A DNA stretch of 64,000 nt, taken from the NCBI RefSeq assembly GCF_000337495.1, contig NZ_AOIS01000012.1:24492-88491 (forward strand), given 5' to 3'. A program made the translations under genes and the position numbers. This stretch comes from Haloterrigena salina JCM 13891 (GTDB lineage: Archaea > Halobacteriota > Halobacteria > Halobacteriales > Natrialbaceae). Shown piece by piece: positions 43,959-52,014 of the stretch. The notes below the pieces were generated by a model. It was not told the DNA's origin. It made no database searches and saw nothing but the letters and a program-made list of their open reading frames with translations. Within the stretch, counting starts at the first letter, position 1, and each line of letters begins with the position of its first letter.

Positions 43959-44816
43959 ATGGCAACCGACTACGCCAACGACGTACTCGTGTCCGCCGAC
44001 TGGGTCGAGGAGCGCCTCGACGAGTTCCAGGACGACGACTCCGACCTCCGACTGGTCGAAGTCGACGTCGACACGGAAGCCTACGAGGAAGAGCACGCCC
44101 CCGGTGCGATCGGGTTCAACTGGGAGACGCAGCTCCAGGACCAGACCCAGCGAGACATCCTCGAGAAGGAGGACTTCGAGGAACTGCTCGGCAGTCATGG
44201 CATCAGCGAGGACGACACGGTCGTCCTCTACGGCGACAACTCCAACTGGTTCGCCGCCTACGCCTACTGGCAGTTCAAGTACTACGGCCACGACGACGTC
44301 AAGCTGCTCGACGGCGGCCGCGAGTACTGGCTCGAGAACGACTACACGACCACCGACGAGGAGCCCGACTTCTCCGAGACCGAGTACGACGCGGCCGGCC
44401 CGCGCGAGAGCATCCGCGCCTACCGAGAGGACGTCGAGAACGCGATCGAGCGCGGCGTTCCGCTCGTCGACGTTCGCTCGCCCGAGGAGTACTCCGGCGA
44501 GGTCCTCGCGCCCCCGGGACTCCAGGAGACCGCCCAGCGCGGCGGCCACATCCCCGGCGCCAGCAACATCTCGTGGGCGGCCGTCACCAACGACGACGGC
44601 ACCTTCAAGGACTACGACGAGCTCGAGGAGCTCTACGCCGAGGAAGACATCGACGGCGACGAGACGACCGTCGCCTACTGCCGCATCGGCGAGCGCTCCT
44701 CCGTCGCCTGGTTCGCCCTGCACGAACTGCTCGGCTACGAGGACACCGTCAACTACGACGGTTCCTGGACCGAGTGGGGCAACCTGGTCAACGCGCCGAT
44801 CGAAAAGGGCAACTGA
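43959..44816 (+). CDS. two-domain sulfurtransferase (rhodanese)
   Basis: 285 residues, tandem rhodanese domains. The active-site cysteine loop is VAYCRIGERSSVAWF in the C-terminal domain, and the inactive N-terminal half contains DDTVVLYGDNSNWFAAYAYW. The CRxGxR loop is typical of thiosulfate sulfurtransferases. Start at ATG 43959 (MATDYANDVLVSADW); a TATA-like GTTAAGTAG lies about 40 nt upstream. Paired divergently with another rhodanese, with which it may form one sulfur-handling unit. Confidence 0.92.
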   Translation: MATDYANDVLVSADWVEERLDEFQDDDSDLRLVEVDVDTEAYEEEHAPGAIGFNWETQLQDQTQRDILEKEDFEELLGSHGISEDDTVVLYGDNSNWFAAYAYWQFKYYGHDDVKLLDGGREYWLENDYTTTDEEPDFSETEYDAAGPRESIRAYREDVENAIERGVPLVDVRSPEEYSGEVLAPPGLQETAQRGGHIPGASNISWAAVTNDDGTFKDYDELEELYAEEDIDGDETTVAYCRIGERSSVAWFALHELLGYEDTVNYDGSWTEWGNLVNAPIEKGN

Positions 44817-44907
44817 GCGATACGTAGCGGGCTTCGATTTTCCGTTTTTCTCCGACTCGAGTGGCGACCGCGTCATCGTCCCGATTGGCCACGAACCGCA
44901 AAACCGT

Positions 44908-45354
44908 CTACTTCGAGAAGACGCTGTCGGCGGTCGCCGCGCCGACGATGCTGAACACGGAGCCGATGCTGACGGCCTTGAGCGTCGTCCACGCTACGTC
45001 GCCCGTCGTTCCGGGTTCTTGGATCAACGTCGCAGGGGCGTTAAACAGCAACGCGAGGATCAGTACCGAGCCGAACGAGACGAGCAACAGCGAGATAAAG
45101 CGGACCGGCACGCCGGCGACCTCCTGTTCGGCGTCCGGATCGCGAGTCGTGTCTGCCGTGTACAGCGCACCGTAGCCGATCGCCGAGACGACGCAGATCG
45201 TCAGCACCGCCTGTATCGCGCTCATGCTACCCGCGAGGGTCCAGACCTCCTCGGTCACGACGAACGGGCCGGCGAGCAGGAAGCCGCCGACGATCTGCTG
45301 TGCCGAGTCGGCCACCCGGAACTGACGGGGGCGTCGCGGCCGTCGGATTTTCAT
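44908..45354 (-). CDS. DUF2391-type membrane protein
   Basis: 148 residues with four hydrophobic helices (QIVGGFLLAGPFVVTEEVWTL, AIQAVLTICVVSAIGYGAL, RFISLLLVSFGSVLILALLF, AVSIGSVFSIVGAATADSV). This matches the integral membrane DUF2391 family of halophiles and cyanobacteria. Function unknown. Confidence 0.75.
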   Translation of the reverse strand: MKIRRPRRPRQFRVADSAQQIVGGFLLAGPFVVTEEVWTLAGSMSAIQAVLTICVVSAIGYGALYTADTTRDPDAEQEVAGVPVRFISLLLVSFGSVLILALLFNAPATLIQEPGTTGDVAWTTLKAVSIGSVFSIVGAATADSVFSK

Positions 45355-45489
45355 GCACCCCTGTTTCTAATCGTCCGTGAAATACCGACCGATCGGTACG
45401 TGGGTGCGTGGTTGACGATATCGCGATCGCCGTCGCTCGCGGGCGGTAGCTGCGAGAAAAAACGACCGGTCTACTGCCGGAATACGACG

Positions 45490-46686
45490 TTATTCGTGCA
45501 GGTAGTCCGACGCGAGATCGGACGGCGTGATGACCTCGAGATCGCCGTTCGATTCGAGGTCGGCGACCACTTCGAGCGTCGCGTCGAGGTTCTCGAGCTC
45601 GCGGAACGAGATCGTCGTGATCGTCCGCTGGTCGGCGGTCCACTCGAGGAGCGTCTCGGCCTCCTCGGCGTCGGGGTTGGTCGCGCGGGGCACCATGGCG
45701 GGGTTGGTCACGTGGCCGTGGCCGGGGAAGCCGCCGACGAACCCGAGGTCGTGGTGCTCCGCGACCAGTTCGAGGGTGGTGTCGTCGTACCGGTTGAGCG
45801 GGTACGAGAAGTACTCGGCGTCGAACCCGTGGTCCTCGAGCCACGAGACGGCGTTGGTGATCTCGGCTTCCTGACTCTCCGCGTCGAGCGCGGTGAGATC
45901 GGTGCCGGTCGCGCCCTCGCTGGCGATCGTCCAGCCGTCCTCCTGGAGCGACTCGAGCTCGTCCACCGAGGGGTAGCCGGACCCGCCCACGTAGTCGGTG
46001 CGGACGAATGCGGTCGCGGGGAGGTCGTGTTCCGCGAGCGCCGAGGCGGCCTCGACGGCGGCCGACCCGTCGGGGAACTCGAGCAGCACCTTCCCGGTGT
46101 CGGGTCGCTTGACGAAGTGGTAGTCGTCGACCCACAGGGACATCTCTCGGTCGCCGGCCCAGAACGAGACCTTGGTGTGAGCGATCGAACTCAGGTCCGG
46201 GTCGCCGACGGTCTTCTTGTAACCGAGATCGTGACGGGCGAACGAGCCGTCGGCCTCGACCGCACACTGGAGCAGCAGTCGGTTGCCGTCGGTGTCCGAG
46301 AGCTGGATGACCGGATTGACCTCGCGATCGCTCGCGAACGCCAGCGCGGGGAGCTCGTCGGAGAGGTCGCGCGGCGAGTCGAACTCGCGTTTGATCATGA
46401 CGCGCGTGTCGGACTCGCCGGCGTCCATTCGGGCGGACTGGGAGCCGACGTGCGTGCGCTCCTCGTCGGCGCTCATCGAGCCCTCCATCACCGTCCACTT
46501 CGAGAGGTCCTCGAACTCGTCGAACGAGCCCGGATCCTCGTTGATCGGGTCCGACGATCCGTTCTCGTCGCCGGTTTCGTTCCCGTTCTCGTCGCCGTTT
46601 TCTTCGTCGGTCTCCGAACCGCTCAGGGCGGAACAACCGGCGAACAGCGTCGCACCGGCAGTCGCGAGATACACTCGTCGTTTCAT
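45490..46686 (-). CDS. lipoprotein with degenerate polysaccharide-deacetylase fold
   Basis: 398 residues. Lipobox LFAGCSALSG follows MKRRVYLATAGAT; then an acidic linker; a jelly-roll/LamG-like region (about 55-165: DLSKWTVMEGSMSADEERTHV...); and a NodB-like domain (about 170-398). The NodB metal site appears lost: the first motif reads LLEFPDGSAA instead of FDDG, the H-x3-H region reads IASEGATGTDL without histidines, and only YFSYPLNRYDD resembles the later motif. Probably a non-catalytic carbohydrate-binding surface protein. Confidence 0.75.
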   Translation of the reverse strand: MKRRVYLATAGATLFAGCSALSGSETDEENGDENGNETGDENGSSDPINEDPGSFDEFEDLSKWTVMEGSMSADEERTHVGSQSARMDAGESDTRVMIKREFDSPRDLSDELPALAFASDREVNPVIQLSDTDGNRLLLQCAVEADGSFARHDLGYKKTVGDPDLSSIAHTKVSFWAGDREMSLWVDDYHFVKRPDTGKVLLEFPDGSAAVEAASALAEHDLPATAFVRTDYVGGSGYPSVDELESLQEDGWTIASEGATGTDLTALDAESQEAEITNAVSWLEDHGFDAEYFSYPLNRYDDTTLELVAEHHDLGFVGGFPGHGHVTNPAMVPRATNPDAEEAETLLEWTADQRTITTISFRELENLDATLEVVADLESNGDLEVITPSDLASDYLHE

Positions 46687-46870
46687 TCCGATCGAGGAAA
46701 TTCGATAGAGGGTGATTGTTATAGCTCGGTTATCGTCAGGAACGGCGGTATTAACCGGCGGCTGATAGTCGGAATGGACCAGCTACTCTCCTGGTCGGTT
46801 CTCGACCGTCCCGACGGGTCGCAAGCGCTATCGCGACAGACCTAACTCGAGGCCCGTTGAAGGGGCCAGT

Positions 46871-47506
46871 ATGACAGCTGCCGAGGCGTTCGTCGAAGCC
46901 GTTGAGGAGGACAACCAGACCGCGCTCTCCCGACTCGGGTCCTCGAAGTCGCTGTACGCCGACACCGACGGCGACATCGACACCGAACCCGTCCTCCGGG
47001 CGACCGCCGACGCCGAGCACGCCGCCTGGCAGACGTTCGTCGAGTGGGCCGACGACGAGAGCCACGAGGCGGCCCGCGAGGCCTTCGAGACCACCGCCGA
47101 GGAGGAGCAGGGCCACTACGAGACCGTCCTCGACCACCTCGGTGACGAGGAGTACGAACCGCAGGAAGTGCCCGCGCTCCACGAGTACCTGCGCGACCTC
47201 GAGTCGACCGTCGAGCGCGTCGGCGCCTTCGTCGGCCGGATCCTCGCGAGCCAGCGCTCGAAGGACCAGGTCGTCGGCTACTTCGTCGGCGACGCCGACC
47301 CCCAGACCGCGAGCGTCTTCCGCGAGTTCGGCGACGATCTGGACGCTCAACTCGAGCGAGCGAGCGACCTCCTCGAGGACGTCTGCGAGGACGAAGACGA
47401 CCGCGAGCGCGCTCACGAGGCCGCCGACGGGGCGATCGAGGCCGCCTACGACGAGTACGTCGAGAGCCTCGAGGCGATGGGCGCGAATCCCAAGCCCGTC
47501 TGCTGA
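46871..47506 (+). CDS. rubrerythrin-like ferritin-fold protein
   Basis: 211 residues, all alpha-helical, with E-x2-H pairs (ADAEHAAWQTF, EEEQGHYETVLDHL) consistent with a ferritin-like di-iron four-helix bundle. It lacks the C-terminal rubredoxin domain of classical rubrerythrins. Possible peroxide or iron handling; iron binding is inferred from the E/H pattern only. Confidence 0.7.
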   Translation: MTAAEAFVEAVEEDNQTALSRLGSSKSLYADTDGDIDTEPVLRATADAEHAAWQTFVEWADDESHEAAREAFETTAEEEQGHYETVLDHLGDEEYEPQEVPALHEYLRDLESTVERVGAFVGRILASQRSKDQVVGYFVGDADPQTASVFREFGDDLDAQLERASDLLEDVCEDEDDRERAHEAADGAIEAAYDEYVESLEAMGANPKPVC

Positions 47507-47577
47507 TCGCGACCGGGCGCTGATCGGACCCGAGTACTGGCCGAAAAACGAGTGATTCGGTGCCGTTCGAACCGCGT

Positions 47578-47850
47578 TCAGACGCCTTCGACCGTCTCCC
47601 GGAACGCCCGGACCGACTCGAGGGCGTCGGCGACCTGGTCGGCGACCTCGCCGCCTTCTTCGTCGGCGATATCGGAGAGGATGTGCTCGTGACGGGCCAG
47701 TTTGCCGTGGTCGGGGCCGCGATCGGCCTCGGCGAGAGTGGCGAACTCGTCGGCCTGGTTCTCGAGGCGCTCGCGGGTCTCGTCGTCGGAGGCGGTGTCC
47801 GCGGCGTCTCGGAGCGTCGCTGCTGCGTCTTCGAGGTTTTCTCGTGCCAT
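47578..47850 (-). CDS. small acidic helical protein conserved in haloarchaea
   Basis: 90 residues, fully helical, starting MARENLEDAAATLRDAADTASDDETRERLENQADEFATL. It contains a DHGKLARHEHIL segment with a possible His pair. No known function. Lies between the rubrerythrin-like gene (convergent) and thiM. Confidence 0.75.
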   Translation of the reverse strand: MARENLEDAAATLRDAADTASDDETRERLENQADEFATLAEADRGPDHGKLARHEHILSDIADEEGGEVADQVADALESVRAFRETVEGV

Positions 47851-47924
47851 ACGCTGACGTTCACCCGGGGCGGTTAAAACGGTTTCAATCGCTCCCGCGA
47901 GGTGGACCCTCTCGAAAACTGTCG

Positions 47925-48764
47925 TTAGTCGACACGCTCGATCCGTCCCGCGAGATCCAGTTCGGCCGCCGTCTCCGGATCGAAGCCGGCGACGGCGTCG
48001 TGGAAGTTCGTCCGGAAGCTGGCCGGCCCCTCGTGGGGCATCTCGGCCGCGCGTTCGCCGGCGATGCCGAAGGCGAGCGCGCCGTGGACGGCGGCCGTCG
48101 GCGCGTCGTCGACGGCGCCGCGGAAGGCCGCGAGCGTGGCCCCGAGCATGCAGCCCGTGCCGACGACCTCGGAGAGCCGTTCGTGACCGGCCGCGAGCCG
48201 GACCGCGCCGTCGTCGGTCGCGACGACGTCCTCGACACCCGAGGCGACGACCGTCGCGCCCGTCGAGTCCGCCAGCGACCGGGCCGCGTCCTCGATCTCG
48301 TCGTACTCGCCGACCGACTCGACGCCCTTCACCTCGGCTTCGACGCCCGCGAGCGCGCTGATCTCGCCGTAGTTGCCCTTGATGATCGAGAAGTCGAGAT
48401 CCTCGAGCAGCGCCTCGGCGACCGCCTCCCGCGTGGGCGTGGCCCCGACGCCGACGGGGTCGAGCACGACCGGGATGTCGCGCTCGGCGGCGGTCGCCCC
48501 GGCATCGTGCATGGCCTCGACTTTCCCCTCGGGCACCTGTCCGGTGTTGAGCAGGATCGCGGCGGCGCCGGCGGCCATCTCGCCGGCGTCGCCCGGCGAG
48601 TCGGCCATCACCGGGAGCGCGTCCCAGTGGAGGGTGAGGTTGGCCACGTCGTTCATCGTCACTTCGTTGGTCAGGTGCTGGACGAGCGGCGACCCCCGGT
48701 CGATCGCGCGCAGCGAGTCCGCGAGCTCGTCGCCGGTAATACCATCGGGTAGTGAATCACTCAT
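47925..48764 (-). CDS. thiM: hydroxyethylthiazole kinase
   Basis: 279-residue kinase that phosphorylates 4-methyl-5-(2-hydroxyethyl)thiazole for thiamine salvage. Family features: SPLVQHLTNEVTMNDVANLTL at the start, ADSPGDAGEMA, VVLDPVGVGATPTR, and the GTGCMLGATLAAF anion hole with catalytic Cys. It overlaps the upstream thiE by eight bases, so thiE and thiM form one operon giving the two last steps of thiazole use. Confidence 0.95.
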   Translation of the reverse strand: MSDSLPDGITGDELADSLRAIDRGSPLVQHLTNEVTMNDVANLTLHWDALPVMADSPGDAGEMAAGAAAILLNTGQVPEGKVEAMHDAGATAAERDIPVVLDPVGVGATPTREAVAEALLEDLDFSIIKGNYGEISALAGVEAEVKGVESVGEYDEIEDAARSLADSTGATVVASGVEDVVATDDGAVRLAAGHERLSEVVGTGCMLGATLAAFRGAVDDAPTAAVHGALAFGIAGERAAEMPHEGPASFRTNFHDAVAGFDPETAAELDLAGRIERVD

Positions 48765-49425
48765 CGGCTACCGATGCGTCCCCGACCCCCTTCGCAGTTT
48801 CGACGGCGTCCGCGAGCGCCGCAGTCGCGGCCCGCGGATCGTCGGCCGCGGTGATCTCGGAGATGACGGCCACGCCGGTCGCTCCGGCCTCGACGACCGG
48901 AGCCGCGTTGTCGGCCGTGACGCCGCCGATGCCGACGACCGGAATCGAGACCGCGTCGACGATCTCTGCGATCCGCTCCGGGCCGACACCGTTCTTGTAC
49001 CGGTCGACGTCCTTCGAGGTCGTCCCGTAGACGGTGCCGACGCCGAGGTAGTCCGCCCCTGCGGCCTCGGCCTCGAGGGCCTCCTCGGCCGTCGCCGTCG
49101 AGCAGCCGACGATCGCTTCGGGGCCGAGCAGCTCCCGCGCGACGGCCACCGGGAGGTCCGATTGGCCGACGTGGACACCGTCGGCGTCGATCGCCTCGGC
49201 GACGTCGACCCGATCGTTGACGATCAGGTCTACGCCCGCCTCGGCAGTCAGTTCGCGCAGTTCGAGGCCCAGTTCGTACCGCCAGCGGGCGTCGGTGTCC
49301 TTCTCGCGAAGTTGGACGACGTCGACGCCGCCCTCGATCGCCGCGCGGACGACGTCGATCGTCGAGCGGTCGCCGGAGATCGACTGCTGAGTGACGAGGT
49401 ACGTGCCGTACTCCGATGGGTCCAT
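48757..49425 (-). CDS. thiE: thiamine-phosphate synthase
   Basis: 222-residue TIM-barrel enzyme that couples HMP-PP and thiazole phosphate. Conserved parts: VVQLREKDTDARWRYELG, DLIVNDRVDVAEAIDADGVHVGQSDLP, ADYLGVGTVYGTTSKD, GIGGVTADNA. Its stop overlaps the start of thiM. No archaeal thiamine riboswitch was recognised before the start. Confidence 0.95.
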   Translation of the reverse strand: MDPSEYGTYLVTQQSISGDRSTIDVVRAAIEGGVDVVQLREKDTDARWRYELGLELRELTAEAGVDLIVNDRVDVAEAIDADGVHVGQSDLPVAVARELLGPEAIVGCSTATAEEALEAEAAGADYLGVGTVYGTTSKDVDRYKNGVGPERIAEIVDAVSIPVVGIGGVTADNAAPVVEAGATGVAVISEITAADDPRAATAALADAVETAKGVGDASVADE

Positions 49426-49584
49426 GGGAGAAACTGGCGTGACAGATCCACTAAGCGACTGTGGTTCCCGGACACGGGCGTTCGGACCGCGCGGTTCCGA
49501 TCCGGGGGGCGGCGCTCAGGACTCGAGGGAGTCCTCGCGGGTCACATCCGTTCCCCGCTCGCCGTGCCGAGATCTTCACTGCGT

Positions 49585-50185
49585 TCAGATCTCGCTCGTC
49601 CGAACCAGCGCGTTCCAGTCGGCCTCGTCGAGTCGATTCCGGAGCGCGGGCAGCGGCGTGATCGGCTCCGGATCGGCTGTCTTCTCGTCGATTCCGCGTC
49701 GCCACCAGGCGACGTCGCGCCACTCGCCTTCGGTGTGCCCGATCGCCGGGAAGTCGACGCAGCGCTCGAAGCCCAGCCGCTCGTGGAACCGCTCGGTTTC
49801 GGGGTTGGGAACCCGTCGTCACGGCGTAGGCGTCGCGGACGCCCTGGCGCTCGAGAACCGCGAACAGCGACTCGTAGAGCGCGCGGCCGATGCCCGACTG
49901 ACGGTCGTCGTCGGCGACGTAGACAGAGAGTTCGACCGTCCACTGGTAGGCCCGGCGCTTTCGCAGCCGGCTCGCGTAGGCGTAGCCGACGACCGCGCCC
50001 TCGCGCTCGCAGACGAGCCACGGATAGGTCTCGAGGGTCGACGCGATTCGATCGGCCACCTCGGCCTCGGTCGGCGGCGCTTCCTCGAACGTGACCGCCG
50101 TCGACTCGCAGAAGGGAGCGTAGATATCGCGGACCGCGGCGGCGTCGTCCGGCGTTGCGACTCGAATCCGCGCGTCGGCTGTCAT
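49585..50185 (-). pseudogene. GNAT acetyltransferase, frameshifted
   Basis: The start ATG 50185 reads MTADARIRVATPDDAAAVRDIYAPF, a phosphinothricin-type GNAT, through RQSGIGRALYESLFAVLERQG. The frame then breaks near 49813. In another frame the family sequence continues VPNPETERFHERLGFERC, and goes on to a TGA at 49585. The total span is 601 bases, not a multiple of three, and the break fits loss of two bases in TTG-VPN codons. A MITE-like element sits 29 bp before the start. Either a true pseudogene or a sequencing error; the insertion at its promoter supports decay. Confidence 0.75.
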
Positions 50186-50214
50186 ACGGTCGTCTCTTGC
50201 CGACTCGAGGGATA

Positions 50215-50294
50215 TAGTAGCCACTGAAAGTCAATGTACACCTGATCGCATAGCTGCGTTGCAATCAGTGTGTAAATCGTTTCAGTGGCTACTA
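50215..50294. mobile_element. MITE-like palindromic element
   Basis: 80 bp bounded by a perfect 15-bp inverted repeat: TAGTAGCCACTGAAA (50215-50229) and TTTCAGTGGCTACTA (50280-50294). The interior is also nearly palindromic (GTACACCTGATCGCA against TTGCAATCAGTGTGT). TA lies at both ends and may be a target duplication. No transposase. Typical of a non-autonomous transposon derived from an IS with the same ends. Confidence 0.75.
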
Positions 50295-50362
50295 CGGTCC
50301 CCTGAAACCGGCGGCGCCGAGAGCCGGGGCTGGCCAGTTGAGTGCCTCGAGAACGACGGCTT

Positions 50363-50401
50363 CCCGTCGTATCTTCGGTTTGTGACCAGAAGCACTTAAA
50401 G
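50363..50401 (-). repeat. conserved 39-nt core, copy 1 of tandem array
   Basis: Plus-strand order CCCGTCGTA, then TTGTGACCAGAA, then CACTTAAAG, exactly 39 nt. First of five copies spaced 118-121 bp apart. On the minus strand it begins CTTTAAG, TATA-like, and is followed by an ACGACGG-GAAG-CCGTCGT hairpin. Confidence 0.8.
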
Positions 50402-50482
50402 AGAGACCGCAACCACCGCGTCGGACCACCGAGCGAACGGAGTGGTGACTACGCGAAATTGGACTCCGCAGAACGGCGCTCT

Positions 50483-50521
50483 CCCGTCGTATCACTACCT
50501 TGTGACCAGAACAACTTAAAG
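50483..50521 (-). repeat. 39-nt core, copy 2
   Basis: Same 39-nt length and blocks (CCCGTCGTA, CCTTGTGACCAGAA, AACTTAAAG). It begins 120 bp after copy 1. Confidence 0.8.
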
Positions 50522-50600
50522 CGACACGGCAAAACGGGGCTCGCTCACTCGGCGAACGTAGTGACTCCTCGGTCGAGAACCACTCGAGAAGGACCGCTTC

Positions 50601-50639
50601 TCCGTCGTATCTTCACCTTGTGACCAGAACCACTTAAAG
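50601..50639 (-). repeat. 39-nt core, copy 3
   Basis: TCCGTCGTA, CACCTTGTGACCAGAA, CACTTAAAG; it begins 118 bp after copy 2. Confidence 0.8.
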
Positions 50640-50718
50640 AAAACCGCGTGCGTCACGTTCGACCGTCGGGGAATGCAGCCGTGGCTACTCGAGATCGTGC
50701 TCCGGAGAACGACGCTGT

Positions 50719-50757
50719 CCCGTCGTAGCTTCACCTTGTGACGAGAAGCACTTAAAG
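50719..50757 (-). repeat. 39-nt core, copy 4
   Basis: CCCGTCGTA, CACCTTGTGACGAGAA, CACTTAAAG; it begins 118 bp after copy 3. The minus-strand hairpin here is ACGACG-N6-CGTCGT. Confidence 0.8.
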
Positions 50758-50839
50758 TCAGTCCGCGTTCACCGGGCTGGACTACCGAGCGAACGACAGT
50801 AGCGACTACGCGAAAGTGAACCTCGAAGAACCGCGTCCT

Positions 50840-50878
50840 CCCGTCATAGCTCTACCTTGTGACCAGAGCCACTTAAAG
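50840..50878 (-). repeat. 39-nt core, copy 5
   Basis: CCCGTCATA, TACCTTGTGACCAGAG, CACTTAAAG; it begins 121 bp after copy 4. It ends 157 bp before the AEC permease start. Confidence 0.8.
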
Positions 50879-51035
50879 GACGAACGGGACCGCGACGCCG
50901 GAAGGAGCAGTCAGTGCTCCGACCGTAACGTCCATACCGAGCACTGAGAGTATCATAGCCGTGATGCAGGGCACGACTGCGAGGACGACGCATCCCTCGA
51001 GCCGACCGCCTCGCGGGGAGGGTGAGCGCTGACCG

Positions 51036-51995
51036 ATGGCCGACCTGCTCGGCATCTTCGCCTCGGCGATCGGGCCGATCGTCACGATCGCGGGGGTCGG
51101 CTACGTCCTGGCGACCGTCAAGCAGATCGATCCGGAGCCGCTGAACACGGCCGTCGTCTACGTGCTGGCGCCCGCGCTGGTATTTCACAGTCTCGCCGTC
51201 ACGGAACTCGCCGCGGCGACGCTCGCGCGAGTGACGGTCGGCGTCGTCCTCTTTACCGCGGCGATGTGGGGGCTCGCCGAACTGACCGGACGCGCCACCG
51301 GCGAGCGCGAGCCAGCGTTGAGCGCCCTGGTCCTCGTCGCGATCTTCACCAACTCGGGGAACCTCGGGATCCCCGTCTCCGACTTCGCGTTCGGCGACGT
51401 CGGGCGGGAGACGGCCGTCCTCTACCTCTCGATCCAGTCGGTGCTGATGTACACCCTCGGCGTCTACATTGCCTCCCGGAGCAGCGGCTCCGCCGGACTC
51501 GAGGGGGTTCGCCGGGTGTTCTACATTCCGCTGGCCTACGCCGTCGTCGCCGCGCTGGTCGCCCGGGCGCTGGATCTGGTTCCGCCCGCCGACGCGGCGG
51601 CGATGGAGACGCTGCAACTCGTCGGCGACGCCTCGATCCCGCTCATGCTGCTCATCCTCGGGATCCAGCTCGCGCGCACCGACACCGCCTCGGCGGTCTC
51701 CCGCGCCTGGTCCGCGACGGCGCTCAAGATGGTCGTCGCGCCGCTGATCGGTCTCGGCATCGCGCTCCTGATCGGCTTCGAGAACCCGACCGTCGCGCGC
51801 GTGTTCGTCCTCGAGACCGCGATGCCGGCCGCGGTGACGCCGCTGATCCTCGTCATCGAGTTCGCCGGCGGCGTCCGCTCCGAGGGAGTGCTCGTCTCGG
51901 AGTACGTCTCGACGTGCGTGTTCCTGACGACGCTGCTGGCGATCCCGGTGCTCACCGTGTTGATCGCGGTACTGCAGTCCGGCGTCGTGCTGTGA
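51036..51995 (+). CDS. AEC-family (auxin efflux carrier-like) permease
   Basis: 319-residue membrane protein with about ten helices in two repeated halves. IFTNSGNLGIPVSDFAFG and VGDASIPLMLLILGIQLA are the characteristic crossover motifs of the AEC / bile-acid:sodium-like fold. Members export organic anions such as malate. It begins 157 bp after the repeat array. Substrate unknown. Confidence 0.88.
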   Translation: MADLLGIFASAIGPIVTIAGVGYVLATVKQIDPEPLNTAVVYVLAPALVFHSLAVTELAAATLARVTVGVVLFTAAMWGLAELTGRATGEREPALSALVLVAIFTNSGNLGIPVSDFAFGDVGRETAVLYLSIQSVLMYTLGVYIASRSSGSAGLEGVRRVFYIPLAYAVVAALVARALDLVPPADAAAMETLQLVGDASIPLMLLILGIQLARTDTASAVSRAWSATALKMVVAPLIGLGIALLIGFENPTVARVFVLETAMPAAVTPLILVIEFAGGVRSEGVLVSEYVSTCVFLTTLLAIPVLTVLIAVLQSGVVL

Positions 51996-52014
51996 CGAAA
52001 ATTCGGGCCGTCGG

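Noticed and set aside
49426..49584. Thiamine riboswitch before thiE
   Set aside because: The upstream sequence shows no THI-box-like conserved blocks, and 159 bp includes the GNAT gene end.
50182..50412. Short peptides sharing FKCFWSQ-like motifs across the repeats
   Set aside because: The shared peptide is just the translated 39-nt core in one frame; frames differ between copies and lack starts in context.
50363..50878. CRISPR array
   Set aside because: Unit is about 119 bp, the spacers themselves are related, and no cas genes are present.
50873..51085. 70-residue frame antisense to the AEC permease start
   Set aside because: Overlaps the permease by 50 bases and ends inside a repeat core; its hydrophobic C-terminus is probably chance or a remnant.
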